Shown: piece after piece, positions 1 to 13,200 of the stretch
How the letters are laid out: every line of letters starts with the position of its first letter
Numbering within the stretch: the stretch's first letter is position 1
NCBI GenBank assembly: GCA_037367355.1
Contig: CM074696.1
Location: 4,154,001 to 4,218,000 of the forward strand
DNA: 64,000 nt
Direction: 5' to 3'
From: Neoscytalidium dimidiatum
Lineage: Eukaryota; Ascomycota; Dothideomycetes; Botryosphaeriales; Botryosphaeriaceae
Notes under the pieces: generated by a model
What the model was told of the DNA's origin: nothing
The model's input: only the letters and a program-made list of their open reading frames with translations
Databases searched by the model: none
Program-made: the position numbers and the translations under genes

Positions 1-839
1 TCACATGCTGTTCGAAACTTCGAGTGTTGTGAGGACTCGTATTGAAGCTTTGGGCTGAACTTTAAAAATAGTTCACTGACTACGACAGGTGTACGAGGTT
101 ACCTTAACAGCCTACCAATCACTTCTCCTCTCCCTTTGCACGTGATGGGTAATGGGCAAGCTACAAGTGCCACTCTCCGTGTTTCGGCAGGTCATCCTGT
201 CGACAAGACAGTTGCAGACTTGGGCATGAAAGGCCTGCTCAATGGGATAGAATCGAAAAAGCAGCACCCGGGTGAGACGGAGCACGTGTTGATGACCTAA
301 GTGCAGCCTGGCCGGAGTCGCGGCGGATTGACTGGCGGGAGGCGGCGGCGACGAGCCCTGGGAAGGTTCGCCAAGGCCTTCCCAATCACAGCCACAACCT
401 TCCTCGTCCAGCTCACTCGCTTCGGGATCGTCGCCCTGCTGATGTCGCACCGGGCGGCTGGCCTCAGGCCACATGCCGCATTCCGCGCATCCCTTGAGTG
501 CGGGGTTGTGCTTATCGCTGTCCAGTGAGGCGGCAGAGTATGCGGCTGCCTACCACGCTCTCTGACGTCGCAAAGAGTCCAATGACAACGCATCGCATCT
601 CCCAATGGCGCCAGGCTGCAACTTTTTGTGCACTGTCATAAGAGGAATTCGCCGCATGAGGACCTGTTGACGACAGGCCCGCAACTTTTTGATACCTGGT
701 CTGTGGTTTCCGTCACGGCCGCCAGGGACATCACCAGCTGAGCTCTGCTTTCGAGCTTGTTTCTCTCTGCGACAAAACGTAGCCGGGGGGGCCAATTTCA
801 CCATTTCTGTTCACCGATTGTTGAAGCCGAGCTGAAGAC
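1..839. other. Intergenic, left edge of window
   Basis: I see no supported gene. The short open frames on both strands have no recognisable family, and several overlap each other. The right part is the probable promoter and 5' leader of the gene starting at 840. Confidence 0.5.
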
Positions 840-2446
840 ATGCCTGCACCGAATCGCTCGCCTTCCGCCTCTTCCGCCACGAAGGAGACCCGCTTGCCGG
901 ATGCATCGACGGAGACGACCCCTCTGCTTGGATCCCCTCTCCCACCGCCAGCATACCCCACCGTTATGGCCCTGGACAAGAATAACGCTGCGGGTCCGTC
1001 CGACAAGCGGTCTGACTACGAGAGTGGGCCGTCGAAGGACCTGGAGGAAGTTGGTGGTGCTCCCGCTGCTGTCCATCTACACCACCGACCAAACAGGCCC
1101 TGGCCCCGCGGCAAGATCATCCGTTTGCTGTTGATTGCATCAGCTCACGCGATTCTGATCTGGCTCATCCTGACCGCCACATGGGGTCGCTCATCGCGAA
1201 AGGTATATACTTGTCTGTTTAATGAATGCGAAAAGGTTAAATCATGGCTAAGATTATACAGAGCCATGTCCAACCAAACGTACCTCCGGGCTCAGGCGGC
1301 CCTCAAGTCCCTTACTATTGTCAGAAGCTCCATGCAAGAACTTCGGACTACTCTTTTGACAATTTGAACGAGTTCCGCATTGTTGAGGAAATACGCCAAT
1401 ACCGGGAAAGATACCATGACGTACGCGGACTCATCAATTTCGTGCCTGCGTCCAAGGAAGGCGAAACCAAGATCCACGCCACAGTGACCATCTCTAACAA
1501 TTTCCCCCACGCCGACGTCAGCGCCGAGAAGTCGGACACGGGCCTTGTTATCCGCAGCAGAAGCTCCGACGCGTCACACACTTTGCACGAGCGGGACTGT
1601 ACCGTCGTCGACGTCGTAGTCTCCGTCCCCGTTGGCACCGAACTCGACACCCTGGACATCAGCTCCAACTGGCTGTCTGTCGAGTTCCACCGCCTGCTCG
1701 ACCTCAAGCTGGATCTGCTGAATATTGAGCTGCTGGCCGGCGGCGTCGACTCCAAGACGGCCGTCCCCAGCCGCCGCACATACATCTCGCGCGCCTACGG
1801 CGCCGTCCAGGGTGTCTGGGCGCTCCTCGACCTCCTTGAGATCCACACCGCCGCCGGCCTGGTCGATATAGAGGTACGACCGGGCAAGGCCGATCCGGAA
1901 AACCCCTTGCCTGCCGTCTTCAACGTCTACTCCACCGCCGGCTCCGTCTCGGCGACGTTCCCCACGGACAAGGAGTCCCTTCCAGACCGCGAATACCGCA
2001 CGCGCGTCAAGACCGAGGCCGGCAGCATCCGTGGCACGTACGTCCACGGCTCCGAGAGCTCGTTCGAGAGCAAGTCGGGCAGCTTGGCGGTCAGGGCGCT
2101 GCCCGTAGGTGCGGAGAACGCGTCCTTCCTCCGCTCGAGCAACGGTGCGGGGCAGTCCATCGTTGAGGTGCTGCCGCCGCTCGGACTCGCCGCGCTGCGG
2201 AACGTGTCCGCCGTGTTCGTGTCGAAGGTCGGTTCGGTCAGGACGATCTTCCCCGTCGAGTGGGAGGGCGAGGTCGATGTCGATACCGCGGTCGGGAGCT
2301 TGAGGGTCGAGGGCGAGGGGCTGCAAGTCGTAGAGGAGGGGTCGCATGGGCCGGTTGGAAGGTGGGTGAGGGCGGTGAAGGGGGAGGGCGAGAAGAAGGT
2401 TGAGGTAAGGAGTCAGGCTGGTGCGGTGGAGTTTTTGGTGCAGTAG
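840..2446 (+). CDS. Single-pass membrane protein, DUF4097/adhesin-like
   Basis: Two exons, 840-1202 and 1262-2446, give a 515-residue protein. The 59-nt intron (GT at 1203, CAG ending at 1261) is phase 0 and joins two open frames that neither covers alone. The N-terminal 90 residues are disordered and rich in Pro, Ser and Thr, with a TTPLLG stretch. A hydrophobic helix at about residues 93-115, preceded by basic residues, looks like a signal anchor. The remaining ~390 residues resemble the beta-rich repeats of DUF4097 putative adhesin domains: short beta stretches with recurring Gly-Ser turns such as TAGSVSATF, TEAGSIRGT and KSGSLAVRA. The function is unknown; I infer a membrane-anchored protein with a large beta-solenoid domain. 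The family call comes from this repeat pattern and is less certain than the gene model. Confidence 0.8.
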
Positions 2447-3640
2447 TCATTGTAGGTGAGTGGAGGCATAGAAGATGTTGAAATCGTGTGGGTTCACGCT
2501 GGCAGGTAAGAGATACTTGGTTGCATATTTTCCTTTATCTCTTCGCGGTCTATGTGTGCGCTGAACATATTGGGGTTTATGTACCAAGAAAGATCTGCTT
2601 CAAAATATGCTCTTTTATTTGTTTATTCTGAATCAATGCAGTAAGTTATCTTCATTCATGCCAGAGATTCAATTCGATCCATGTTTACAAGGACACATAT
2701 CCTCCCTGCGCCAAAAATCCGTGCATTCTTGGGCAAACACTTTTTGTCACTATGTTAACAGCTGACGATCAGTCACGGAATACAGTAAGCACTTCAGTTC
2801 TCACCTTAAGAATTTTTGTTTCCAAACGTATTACAAGCTGGGACGCCGCAAGTGCATGTAGCTAACGTAAAAAAAACTCGATAGGTTCCATTATGACAAC
2901 TGATGTCAACCGATTCATAGTTTGTAGTCACCCGCCGAGATCAGCGCCACTTTCTCTCTATTGGGAATGATTAGAGACTTTCCATCTAAGTTCTGCAACC
3001 CGGACGGCCCGGGCAATAGCCAAGAAACATGTACAACACTGTACCCATTGTCCTCGTTTGGTATCCTACTGACATCTTTGACGGTCTTTCAACTTGGTTT
3101 CAACGGCGCGGACTCCCGTTGATTGTAGACCCGGTGCAGCCACTTACTGTGGGAGCTCAGAAGATTGGACAGAATTATTACTATAGCGTGTGTCAAGACC
3201 GTTGAGGGAGAGAAGCAAGACCTGTCTTTACTAGATGCAGTTAAGGATTTTCCGATTGCATGTTGAATTGGCGAGTGGTTGGACAGCGTACTCCTAACCG
3301 TCTTGATCTAATTTTGAGGGGCCTGATGGGCTGAAGAGCTGCAGGAAGCCGTGTCCCAAAATGTTAAGGTTGCAATACCACGAACAGTAATGGAGCCCGT
3401 GCGACACTAAATTGAGGTCGTGGAACAGCAGCATAGACAGATTAGGTTCAGGTCAGACTTCAGCTGCGCTCCTGGCGGTGGAGAATGAGAGGGGCGATCG
3501 AATGAAGTGGAGGCTGAAAATGTAAAGGCTATGGGGTACCCATAAGTTGCTCCATCTTATCTCCTCATCTTTTCTCTGGGCGTTTTATCTTACCGAGCTC
3601 CCTGATCTATGCTCCTATCACTTTTGAATCCATCTCCACC
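2447..3640. other. Intergenic, AT-leaning
   Basis: No gene is seen. Base composition falls clearly compared with the gene to the left, marking the start of the decaying zone. The last ~100 bases, which are pyrimidine-rich before a CACC-ATG at 3641, look like an old promoter and leader for the broken gene downstream. Confidence 0.5.
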
Positions 3641-6013
3641 ATGTTCTTGTCTACCGATTCCAATGCTGATCATCGTTCTGACTCCAGAATCTCATCGGTG
3701 GACAATGAGGCTGGGGTTGTTACGTCAGTCGAATTGATGGTACTCTCAGTTGATCATCTTCTGGATTCAGCCACGAGGGAGCAGCCAGAAAATGGATCAA
3801 TTCCCATTGATTTTCGAACATCAGCCGGTTCGGAAAACACAACGCGGCTGAGTTCAGGAAACTACCTCGGGTTCTTCGGATTTGAGCACACCTGGGAAGA
3901 GCGCTCTACCGAAGGCTTTGAAAATTCATCCAGTACGATCAGCTCAACCGGGCTGCTTGCTCATGGCTATGACGCTACGTGTCCCGGAGTGGACCTCTGG
4001 CAGCATCAAATGCTCGTTGACCGCACCCTCCGAGGAATGGCTGCGCTCACGTTGGCATTTGCTCTATTCGTGACGATATCGTGTGCGGTCCTACTGCCTA
4101 GATTTTTACTGTCCATCTGCACCACACCCGTATCATCCCCAATTTTCATCTCTACTTAGTAGCTCCTGCTCGTCCATGAAATACAGAAGTGAAGTAAGGA
4201 AATATGTCTCTGCAAAGATGATACACTACTAAACTTGTATATTAGATTTGAAAATAGTCATAGACGCCGCTGCAACCATTCTCTGAAACATGTCTAATAC
4301 ATGTGAGCAAATCATAACCGCCCTTGATATAGACGATATCCTTCATGTGCTGTCGAATTACGGTGACAAAAAGGTCGGTAGCAACTCTCCGCTGACCATC
4401 GACCGCAAATCCAAACGCCGTACCCAGTATTGGGTATGCTAACTTCTTCTAATATAGGCCATGCATGGAATTATTTGCTGGTCCTTCTCTGAAATAAGCG
4501 CAGCCTGTCCAGTTTCTGGCCAACTCACTCCTGGACTTTCTATCAATCGACCATTCAAAACGATCGAAAAATCCCCGAATTATAACCTGGGTGATATGAT
4601 AGCAGAGTTGGACACCGATATTTGCGTTGCCAGCTTAAATCTGACTGAAATGGGTTATGATCCTGACTACCTCCATTACCCACCGGATATCGACGAAGGC
4701 AGAATTTACAGAAAGTTGGCAAATGACTCTAGAAGTGCTGCAGCTGTCAAGATATTCTACGACCCGCATTTTTGTGTTATCGGCCAGCAGTCACATATGG
4801 TCTATGGCCCGTATGACTCAGGTTCTGCTGATATATCTAGGGGAAGTGTAGATTATGTTGGCCACACAGTCACTAAATGGGAGACGCAATGTCACTAGGT
4901 CTTTCGAATGGCAAGCTGGCCTCATCCTTGCCAGATGCCTATTTATCAAGGCGACCCACATGGTTTTTATGAATTTCTCTTCGCGGCACAAGAATAAAAA
5001 GCATTGTCTGAAATGTGCAAAGTTCAACACTGCCCAGCATCTTGCGAACCATCACAGCCCGGCGCTGGCTACGAGGCACAAGAAGTCTTTCTTATCTCAT
5101 ATAGGGCACGGAGCGCTTATTCAGATGATGGCTCTTTGTTTCTGCGCAGCCACGGCTCTTGGGATAGGAATATCCATATTCATAATTTCGCTTATGTCCA
5201 AAGAACACCGAAAGTATTATTCCGAGCCCAGATCGAACCTGTGCGCGGAGACAATCTTGCTTTCGAGCTCTTTGTTATGACTCTATCTAATGTTCCACAA
5301 TTCTTCTTCTCAGTCCTTTACCTTCTCCTAATTTACAACTACACATTAATTGACATGGAGTATGAATGGAGAAAACTGGAGGCATCTGGTGGGCGTCTTC
5401 GTTGCTCTCTTGTCGGGAAATAGTTCGACCAATTCTACCGGTTGAGTCTTCCAAAAAAAAAAAATTACTGGTGCCTGCCATGGCTTTCAGCATATTTGCA
5501 CACTGGGTGGCTGCCTTGGCCATGCAATCCATTGAAGAGCGCATAGCCGGGCCATCGTGCACAAGAATTTACAGCATGGTGAGCAAATGATTACTCACAT
5601 CGGGTTACAACAATAGATCTGACTTATGTAGATTGCCGCCAACTTCGCGGCTTGTTTAGGTTGCATAGTAGGGTTATTATATCTCATTACTGCCTTCTGT
5701 TGGATTGCATTTTGTTATCGACGTGAGGGTTTCATCCCCTCTATATTTGGTTCGGTCAGGGTACCATGCGCTTCCGCTGATGAACTACACGGCATTCTTG
5801 AAATTGGTCATGTCAAATTGGGTGACCGTAAGTGCGAACCTCAGCGTAACTGCCTGTAATGTGGCTAACTTTGTCGCAGTTGAGAGAGGACCATTATACT
5901 GCCACCCCGACTTTTCTGGTGGACCAATTGAGGAGATAGTACCAAATGAGCTATACGCCAGGTGCTCTTCCACAGAAAACATTTCACAGCAGTCAGAATC
6001 CAGGTTGCAGTAA
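3641..6013 (+). pseudogene. Broken DUF6536-like multi-pass membrane protein gene
   Basis: Pieces in order resemble the fungal DUF6536-type membrane-protein family: a first exon (3641 to about 4130) with a transmembrane segment; a piece near 4290-4440 reading MSNTCEQIITALDIDD; a piece ending in MTLSNVPQFFFSVLYLLL and RLRCSLVGK; a piece reading AMAFSIFAHWVAALAM; and a C-terminal piece with YCHPDFSGGP and NELYA. Two 3' introns still look functional: 5579-5631 and 5828-5879, the latter with GTAAGT, CTAAC and CAG. The gene is broken. There is a TGA just before the MSNTC piece, a TAG at 5421-5423 where the family usually has Gln (CAG to TAG, RIP-like), a frame change at a 12-A run at 5453-5464, and at least one more frame change around 5200-5240. 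Intact homologues are multi-pass membrane proteins of unknown function. Confidence 0.65.
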
Positions 6014-8993
6014 CGGAGACTGCACTCGCTACACCTTCCTGTTATGGTCAGACCGTAGCTGCTATTACACGAGAGTCTCTTCTGGTCTTATATTGTTCCC
6101 TCGCTCTTCACTACCTATGTGTCCAGCCCATCCATCGTTTTATTTAGCATCTCACCGCTCTGAGGAGTCATATTATACTTTGTAGCTTTCCCAATTTACG
6201 GCACCGGGCGGCTCTTCGCTCACCATCGCACACCCTTATTTTGTACCTACTATATCGGCGCGCAGCTCGGAAGATTTCAGCCTGCTGGAAATCTACACAC
6301 AGCCGACCTTCATTTCACAAGGTGCTACCCGTCGTCAAACTTTACTATGGCCATCTCACACACTCATCTCAACTCACAAGCACATCTTAACTTTCTGCGC
6401 TGAAATCTGTAAAAATGGAAGCAGAAGACGACGCGATGCCGACTTAATCAAGATGCACGATTCTCTAAAAGTATAATTGGGTCTACTGATGGAACTTCAG
6501 CTCATGACCCTCGGCTTCCCCACCAGCCTGAACCCTTCAGACCTCATGGCATGACATTGTTGAACCACAAGACTATTTACAAACAAGTATGTTTGCTCTG
6601 TAACCTTCTCCGCGGTGACAGAGAATTTAAGTCTCTAGCTCGGCAGATCCACATCAAGCTTCCCGCTACCCGCTGGTAGCACGAACTCCTCTCTCATCTG
6701 GAGCACATCATCCAGTCGGACCAACAGCAGTACATTAAATCTTAGTGAATTCCCACCGCAGTTAGAGAATTAGTCAATAAGGGGATCGGTAAGACGAGCC
6801 ACCGCGAGACGTTCAAATTCCGGACTTGATGAGCGTCATTCCGCGCGAAGCGAAGAATATTCGGAGTACCAAGATCTCGGAAGCTATTGATTACACAGAA
6901 GATGAGCCCTATCAGCCCCAATAGCTTGAGAAGATCACAGGGTAACATGGCAGGCCGGTGAGTGCTACCACATTAGCTGACATAGGCCTGTCTACCAAAA
7001 CTGACGATCCTCCACCTTAATTAAACTCAGAAATCGGAGTATGGCGTTTCTCGGCGTGGAGATTCATCAAGTCCAGTTCACCAACTTACTTAGCCTAAAG
7101 ATTTGTGCTTGTAAATACCGGCTGAGGGAGACAGAACATCTCCTGAACATGACACTAAAGCTTGAAGTTTTTGAACTTAACTGTTGAGAAGGACTTGACT
7201 CATTATCACTTACAGCAATCCAGGACCACTTGCCACACACCTTCAAGGGCCAATTTGGCACATAAGACAGGAACATCGGTACTAATCGAGACTATGAAAG
7301 AGCTCTGCCTATCTGTCAGACCGTCTAACCCCCTCATGTGTACTTTCTTCGTGCGAATCCGTGGCATATAGAAGGAACTGGACGCCGAACTATATACAGT
7401 GCTCCCGACTTCAATAGAATATTCGTCGGCTCCCTCGGATTCCTCCGCAATATGAATGTATCCAAGATTCCTGCCGGAGCATCTGTCGAAAACATCCTCG
7501 ATCCGCTACCAAGTTTTCTTGAGAGGCTCATATTGATAGATGGCCGCTGATTTGAGAAATATCACTGACATTTCACTCAATATGATACCTGTGGAACTTG
7601 GGCACGTTCTTGTTCGCATTTATTTCGAGACGGTTCAATCAGTCGATTACCATTGTGTTCTGGAATTACTACGCGACATTCCGATCAGAGAGCGGGCGTC
7701 AGGTTGGAGGTCATTGACAGCTACCACACGAACGGCTTCGAGAGATAGGGTTGTGGAAATGGGAGATAAATTTGGCGACGATAATGGTGGGTTTTGGTGC
7801 ACGACTCAGCATATTGGAACATACTTTGAAGTTAAAATTTGAGGATACGGGCGACTGTCTATCTTATCTCCGGTGAAGGCAAAATTCAGGTTCGGTGATA
7901 GCGAAGGTGCATACTTCTTTTTTAAAAGTAGATGACCATGAACTTGGTATTCCCTCGGACTTGTGATAATTGTGATCATTCTGGGATGTGCTTCTGGAAT
8001 AATTATTCGCGTGTGTCTGGCTGAGAGTAGAGCACTCCAACATTGAAAGGGTATTCATGGTCCACACTGCTGCATAAGGTTAAGCGATTATTGCCACTTC
8101 CGATACAAGCGGCAGGTAGAGCGTTAATGCTAAGAGGAACCGTCGACATTGCGAAACCATCATTCGAATCGGTTGTACCTTATTTCGCGGAAAAATTGTA
8201 ATGCGGGGAACGGTCAACCCAATGGATTGCATATTGAAACATGGGTTATCCTCTTCCGTAAGACTTGGCTGATTCCGCTTAGATAATTGAAATATATGAT
8301 AGGCCGAATAAGTTTCTTTGTGGGGACTTTGACATTTGACGCGACGCTCGCCGTCAAAGCGTAGGGCCTGTAACTAATTGACCTCCAAAGTACGTTCGCA
8401 ACAAGTGGCGTTGCCAAAAATCCCTTTCAAACTATGCTCGCATTCCCTCGATATATGAACAAATTGTTATGTAGCTGATAATGGCCCCTGAGTTCTTATA
8501 TATCAGTCCTCATACCACGGGTTCCAGAAAAGGCCATGACCAGGGAGGGTAGTAACTTTGAAGTTCCGTTATGTCATTACTCTGAGTAAATTCTACCAGA
8601 AATGAAGGAAGGGTTCAATCAAGAGCCCCGTCTAACATGGTTTTGGCTTTTATTCTCTAAACACACAACGACCGGTTCCCCCAGAAGCCACAATATGGGT
8701 CTAGGTGCCGGTTCAAAGTTCACAGAGAGTTCTTTAGAAAGAAAATCTAAGAAGGTGATATTAGACTCAAGGTGGTCTATTTTCGGATACACTTGCAACC
8801 CGGCATAGTCACTTTTGCGGATACGGGAGGAGGCAGCCACAATGTGTTTACTAACCGAAAACTCCTCCACTTACATGCCGAATCAGATTAAGCTGAGTCG
8901 ATAAAGTTCAAAGCATGACTGATAGGTAGTAGTACCCCCTCCTCTTGCATTTTTGTCAAGAACACCCAATTTCCCCGAGATCTTAACTTTTCA
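6014..8993. other. Relic DNA without a recognisable gene
   Basis: AT-leaning sequence with only short open frames (for example 7540-7842 on the plus strand, 100 codons) that match no family I know and have no good intron partners. It may hold remnants too diverged to read. It lies between the broken DUF6536-like gene and the retroelement. Confidence 0.5.
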
Positions 8994-8998
8994 GGTTG
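8994..8998. repeat. Target-site duplication, left copy (GGTTG)
   Basis: GGTTG directly precedes the left 69-bp terminal repeat and recurs at 14821-14825 directly after the right one. A 5-bp duplication is normal for Ty1/copia integration. Confidence 0.8.
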
Positions 8999-9067
8999 TG
9001 TCGGACTGAAAAAGTACGACGCCGCACTGTTTTGCAGTGCTGGCTAGTGGCCTTATATAGTCCTACA
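8999..9067 (-). repeat. 3' terminal repeat (69 bp) of the retroelement
   Basis: Base-for-base identical to 14752-14820. On the sense (minus) strand it starts TGTAGGA and ends CCGACA, so it has TG..CA ends. It contains a TATA-like ACTATATAAGG and a perfect hairpin, GCACTG-CAAAA-CAGTGC. In sense it is preceded by a G-run polypurine tract (9070-9075). At 69 bp it is very short for a copia LTR. Confidence 0.85.
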
Positions 9068-9069
9068 CA

Positions 9070-9075
9070 CCCCCT
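9070..9075 (-). other. Polypurine tract before the 3' terminal repeat
   Basis: On the minus strand, GAGGGGG-TG stands immediately before TGTAGGA. The position and purine run fit the plus-strand primer of an LTR retroelement. Confidence 0.6.
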
Positions 9076-9303
9076 CACCGGTGGCGCGATGAGAAGAGCG
9101 GTATTGGTGGAACAGGTGCGCTTTTTCTTGCTCTTGACGATTGGATGATGATTTTTTCTGGCTGATGCACCGCATGTGCGCGGTTCGAACGCAGAATCTG
9201 AAGTAGACTGAATAGGTGTTGGTACCCTAGTGTGTGTTGGTGTGTCCTAGTTTTGATGTTTGGAACACTGAATGTTGCAAATGGAAGCCACATCGCGAAA
9301 TCC

Positions 9304-9314
9304 GGGCTCATAAC
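9304..9314 (-). other. Second primer-binding site (tRNA-iMet anticodon region)
   Basis: The plus strand reads gggctcataac, identical to the copy at 14741-14751, with flanking CC also shared. This is the anticodon-loop sequence of eukaryotic initiator tRNA-Met. In sense it directly follows the TA end of the internal LTR-like segment, so it opens a second retroelement unit. Confidence 0.65.
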
Positions 9315-9524
9315 TATTGAACTGGTTAGTTGATGGGGTGCTGTATTGAGCAGTAATGATCAGTAGAATAAATGAATTAGCATACTGGTAAAAAACACCG
9401 AATAAGGGTGATTATATACATTCAGTATACGCTAATAAGTAAGCGAAATTAGTAGCGGAATTAAGTATAAAAGGAACGTACTATAATAGAAAAAATAATA
9501 ACTATAACACCAGTGTTTAATACA
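9315..9524 (-). repeat. Internal, RIP-mutated LTR-like segment (210 bp)
   Basis: In sense it begins TGTATTAAAC right after an AGGGGG polypurine tract (9525-9530) and ends CAGTTCAATA right before a primer-binding site. Its last ~50 bases align with those of the 69-bp terminal repeat. The final ten differ (CAGTTCAATA against CAGTCCGACA) by three transitions, all C-to-T or G-to-A. This fits an older LTR altered by RIP. The boundaries are inferred from the neighbouring PPT and PBS, not from a second 210-bp copy. Confidence 0.55.
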
Positions 9525-10289
9525 CCCCCTTCGCAAGGTGCGTAGAGTCTTGCGAAAAGACCGTAGGGAGCCTTATTAAAAGCTATAGAGGTGTTACTTT
9601 TACCGTATTAGTATAATAATAAGTAAAATCTTTCTTATAACTTACTAAGCACGCATTAATAATTAAAATTAATAATTTTATAATTTTCTAGGTAGTTAGA
9701 AGCGTAAAGAACGAAAAAATAAAGAGCATAGTAGTAGAGAGGCAGTCGCATAACGTAATACCCATATAGGGCACTAGTAAACGAGGTACTTATAACCCTT
9801 ATAGAGGAAAGAAAGTTAGTAGTAGAGCGAGGGTGGCGAGTATATACAGGACGTTTTCTACTAGGCGGTCGGCGAAAACGTGACGTCCGAATACGGTAGT
9901 AGGCGTAACGTTAGAATAAATAATTCGCTGTATCGTATAGAACCAACCAGAAAACCTATAGTGTTGAACAGGTTCACCGGTAGGTAACTACTAATCACTC
10001 CGTATTCGGTATATCGTATAAATTCAGTAACTATACGAAAGTAAGGTGTTATTACCTTATAAGTGCTTTCGTTATACTATTAGCTACTATTTTAGCTATC
10101 GGCGTCCATTTTAGCTTGATTATCTATATCTATACTTCCTAGCGAAGCCAGTATTAGTGTATATTAATATATCGTAGGCTAGTATTAAGTTTTAGTTCTA
10201 ATTCGTTTATAAGCTCTAGTGTTCGCCTATTATCGTATTATATTTTAATTTCGTATCCTAGATTAAAGCTTATATTCTTAAAGAACCTT

Positions 10290-13200
10290 TTCTACCAAAT
10301 AGTATGGCGAGCGGTTTCTAATAGTGCGAGGAGTTTAGCTTTAGTAGTAGAAGTTAAGACTATACGCTACTTTCTAGCACTCTAGTCTACTAGCATACCG
10401 AAAAGGGTAAAGATAAATCCTTAGTAGCTTTTCCTTATATCCGTATCCGTAGCGAATAAGGCATTACTACTAGCTACGAAAGTGCTTTCGCCTATATTAG
10501 AGCCGTCTATAAAGAGTGCTCTCCTTCGTATATTTCCTAAGTATATAAGTACTTACTTCGCTAGCCTTTAATAGTGCTCTAAAGGGTTTTATAGGTATTC
10601 TAAGAGCTTAGACGTTGTAAAAGTAATATTAGGGCGTATAAATATAGAAGCAAAGTTAATCGAACTAACTTTACTCTAGTACTTATAAATTTAAGTAGGA
10701 GTTGCCTGCCTAGTATTCTTCGCGATTTACTCCTAGGTAGGCAGTAGTGTTGATATCTTAATACTTTTATCGATATAAAAACGCTTAATAAGTGTCTTTA
10801 TATATAACTCTTATAAGAGCTATATATACCTTCTGTTTCTATTCCGTATAATCTATACTATAAGGAACTATTATGCTTTACTAATTAGGCGCATTTCGTA
10901 GTGCTAGAAGAGCTTCTTTTAGAAGCTATTAACGTGCTTCTTATAGTTCTTACTATAGGCAACGATAATATCGTCTACGAAGAAGAAGACGATTAGGTAT
11001 TCGTTTTTAAATAGATATGGAGCTTCTAGTACTTCCTAGAGCCTAAGCTCTTAAAGAGTTTTGCAGAGATACTTCTACTAGAGCGCTAGTACTTATTTAA
11101 GGCCGTATAGTGCTCGCAGTAGGCGTAGTACTTTTCCGGGCTTAACATTTATACCGTTTAGTAGGTAATAGTAGACTTCCTTATCTAGAATAACGTGGGG
11201 GAAGGCGTTCACCACGTCGTACTAACGAGTTTCGAGGTCGAAGGCGGTAATAAGTGCCATAAGGGTTCTAAGTATGCGTAGAGCTAATATAGTAGCATAC
11301 GTGTCTTAAGCGGTATACTACTTATCCCCTCTTATATATATTCGTACCTTATACTTCGTTAATTAGCCGAATTCGTTAAGTTTATATTTAAACACTTTAG
11401 TAAGTAGTATAACCTATTTCTGCTTATTAACAGCTTCGGTAATTAGCACTTCCTCCCAGACGTTCTTTACTTAGAGCTTCCTTATTTCCTCTTATAGAGC
11501 TTCTAAGAACTGCTCCTTATGCGGATAAACGAGTAGCTCTTTATAGTTACGTAGTTTAGAAGGGAGGTCGTGTGCTTTAGCTTCTGGCCGTATTATTTTC
11601 GGTAAGATAGACCAGGCTACGTAAAAGGCCGTCTTATGCTAGTAGTTTTGCTATAATAAAGCTACGTAGGCCGTTTTCCTAAACCTAGTACGGCGTCCTT
11701 CAATAATATTAGAAGGGTTGATTTTAGGAGAGATTTCTACTACTCTTAAGGCCTAATTACCTCTCTATAGCGATTTCTAAGCTTCCTATATTATTATAGT
11801 CTTACCCCCTACTCTAGAAGCGCTCTACAATAGTAGTTGATTTTCTACTTTAGGTGAGGCTTTAGGAGTCGGTAATTAACCCTAAGGAGGGTATATTTTA
11901 GGGTCTTTACGGAGACTATAGCCAGGTGATGACTATTTTGTATAAAAATTTAGCCCACTGTCGTCCGCGGAGGGCGTAGTTCTCCGTATAGAGCTTTCTT
12001 CTTCCTCCTAATCACTCTCACTTTTAGAACTTAAATCGATTATATTATTTAGGTCGAGTATAATTAGTAGGTGCTCTATTAGAGGTTCTACTACTTCTTT
12101 AGGTGCCTCTAGTATAAAGGTTTCTTTTTCGTAAGGCTAAAACCTTATTATTTCGTCGAAAGTAATATCTCGTGTAATAATAACCCTTTAATCCGGTAGG
12201 TACCATATTCGGTAGATATTTCTAGAATTATAGCCGATTAAGTAGCCTACTAGGGCTCTATCTAACAGTTTATCGGATAACGTAATAGTTTTATTTAATA
12301 TATAGGCCTTGCTACCGTATACTCGTAAGTGTGCTAGCGAAGGCTTACTACTATATACTAACTCGAATAGAGTTTTCCACTTTAAGCGCCTACTAGGGGT
12401 TCGGTTATGAATATAGGCCGCTGCGGAGTAGATTTCTAGCCACAGTTCTACTAGAAAGTTACCTTCTACTCGTAAGGCGCGAGCTTTAGTAGTAAGGACT
12501 CCTCCTAACCGTTCTAAATGTCCATTCTATTTAGGAGTATATAGTGCAGAAGCCTTCCAGGTAATTCCTTACTTTCTTATAGAGTCGTAAAATATATAAG
12601 TTAAGGAGGTCTCGTTATTAGAGCGAAAGAATACGACTTTCTACTTAAAACGGGTTTAAATCAACTAGAAGAACTCCTAAAGAATATCCACGCATTGGTG
12701 TTTATTTATATATAAACGAACGAGCATATAGTTCGTTGCTATACATTCCAGGTATATAATATATCTATGCTTATTATACGCGTCCATCATGATGATCATG
12801 TTAAATAAGACGCGAAAGAAGGGTTCTAATAACTATTCTTCCTTCTTTTCTAAACGTAAAATGATCTAGTGCGCTTTCGTTCTTACACATATATTATAGT
12901 GCGATTCCTAATTCGATTAAGGTTTAATTTTAGCTCCTTAAGCGGCTTTAGGGAGGTAAGTTATCACTCCTCTACCTATATAAGCCATAATCTTATGCCA
13001 GTGATTAATTGGAAGCTTTCTAGTAGTTATAGCAGCTAGAGCGTAGCTCGTATTCGGTGAAGTTAACTTCTGGTAGTATTCAATAAAGTAGGTGTCGTTT
13101 TCCACTATAATATCGTAGAAGGTAGACCGATCTGCTATCTTATATATACGTCTTTTACTAGCGTCCATTGAACAGCCTAATTTCTTAATAGTTCGGATTA

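Noticed and set aside
1574..2347. 257-codon minus-strand frame opposite the DUF4097-like gene
   Set aside because: Lies entirely antisense to a supported exon, is Asp/Gly/Arg-rich, and is explained by the high-GC codon use of the real gene.
5389..5446. Possible intron removing the TAG in the DUF6536-like gene
   Set aside because: It would delete the family-conserved RLR motif and the resulting phase does not restore the downstream frame.
9150..9210. tRNA-like TTCGAAC (T-loop-like) sequence
   Set aside because: No matching acceptor or anticodon stems can be folded around it.
12938..13168. Short minus-strand frame that looks like a small gene
   Set aside because: It is a surviving piece of the copia integrase region (HWHKIM motif) inside the degenerate polyprotein.
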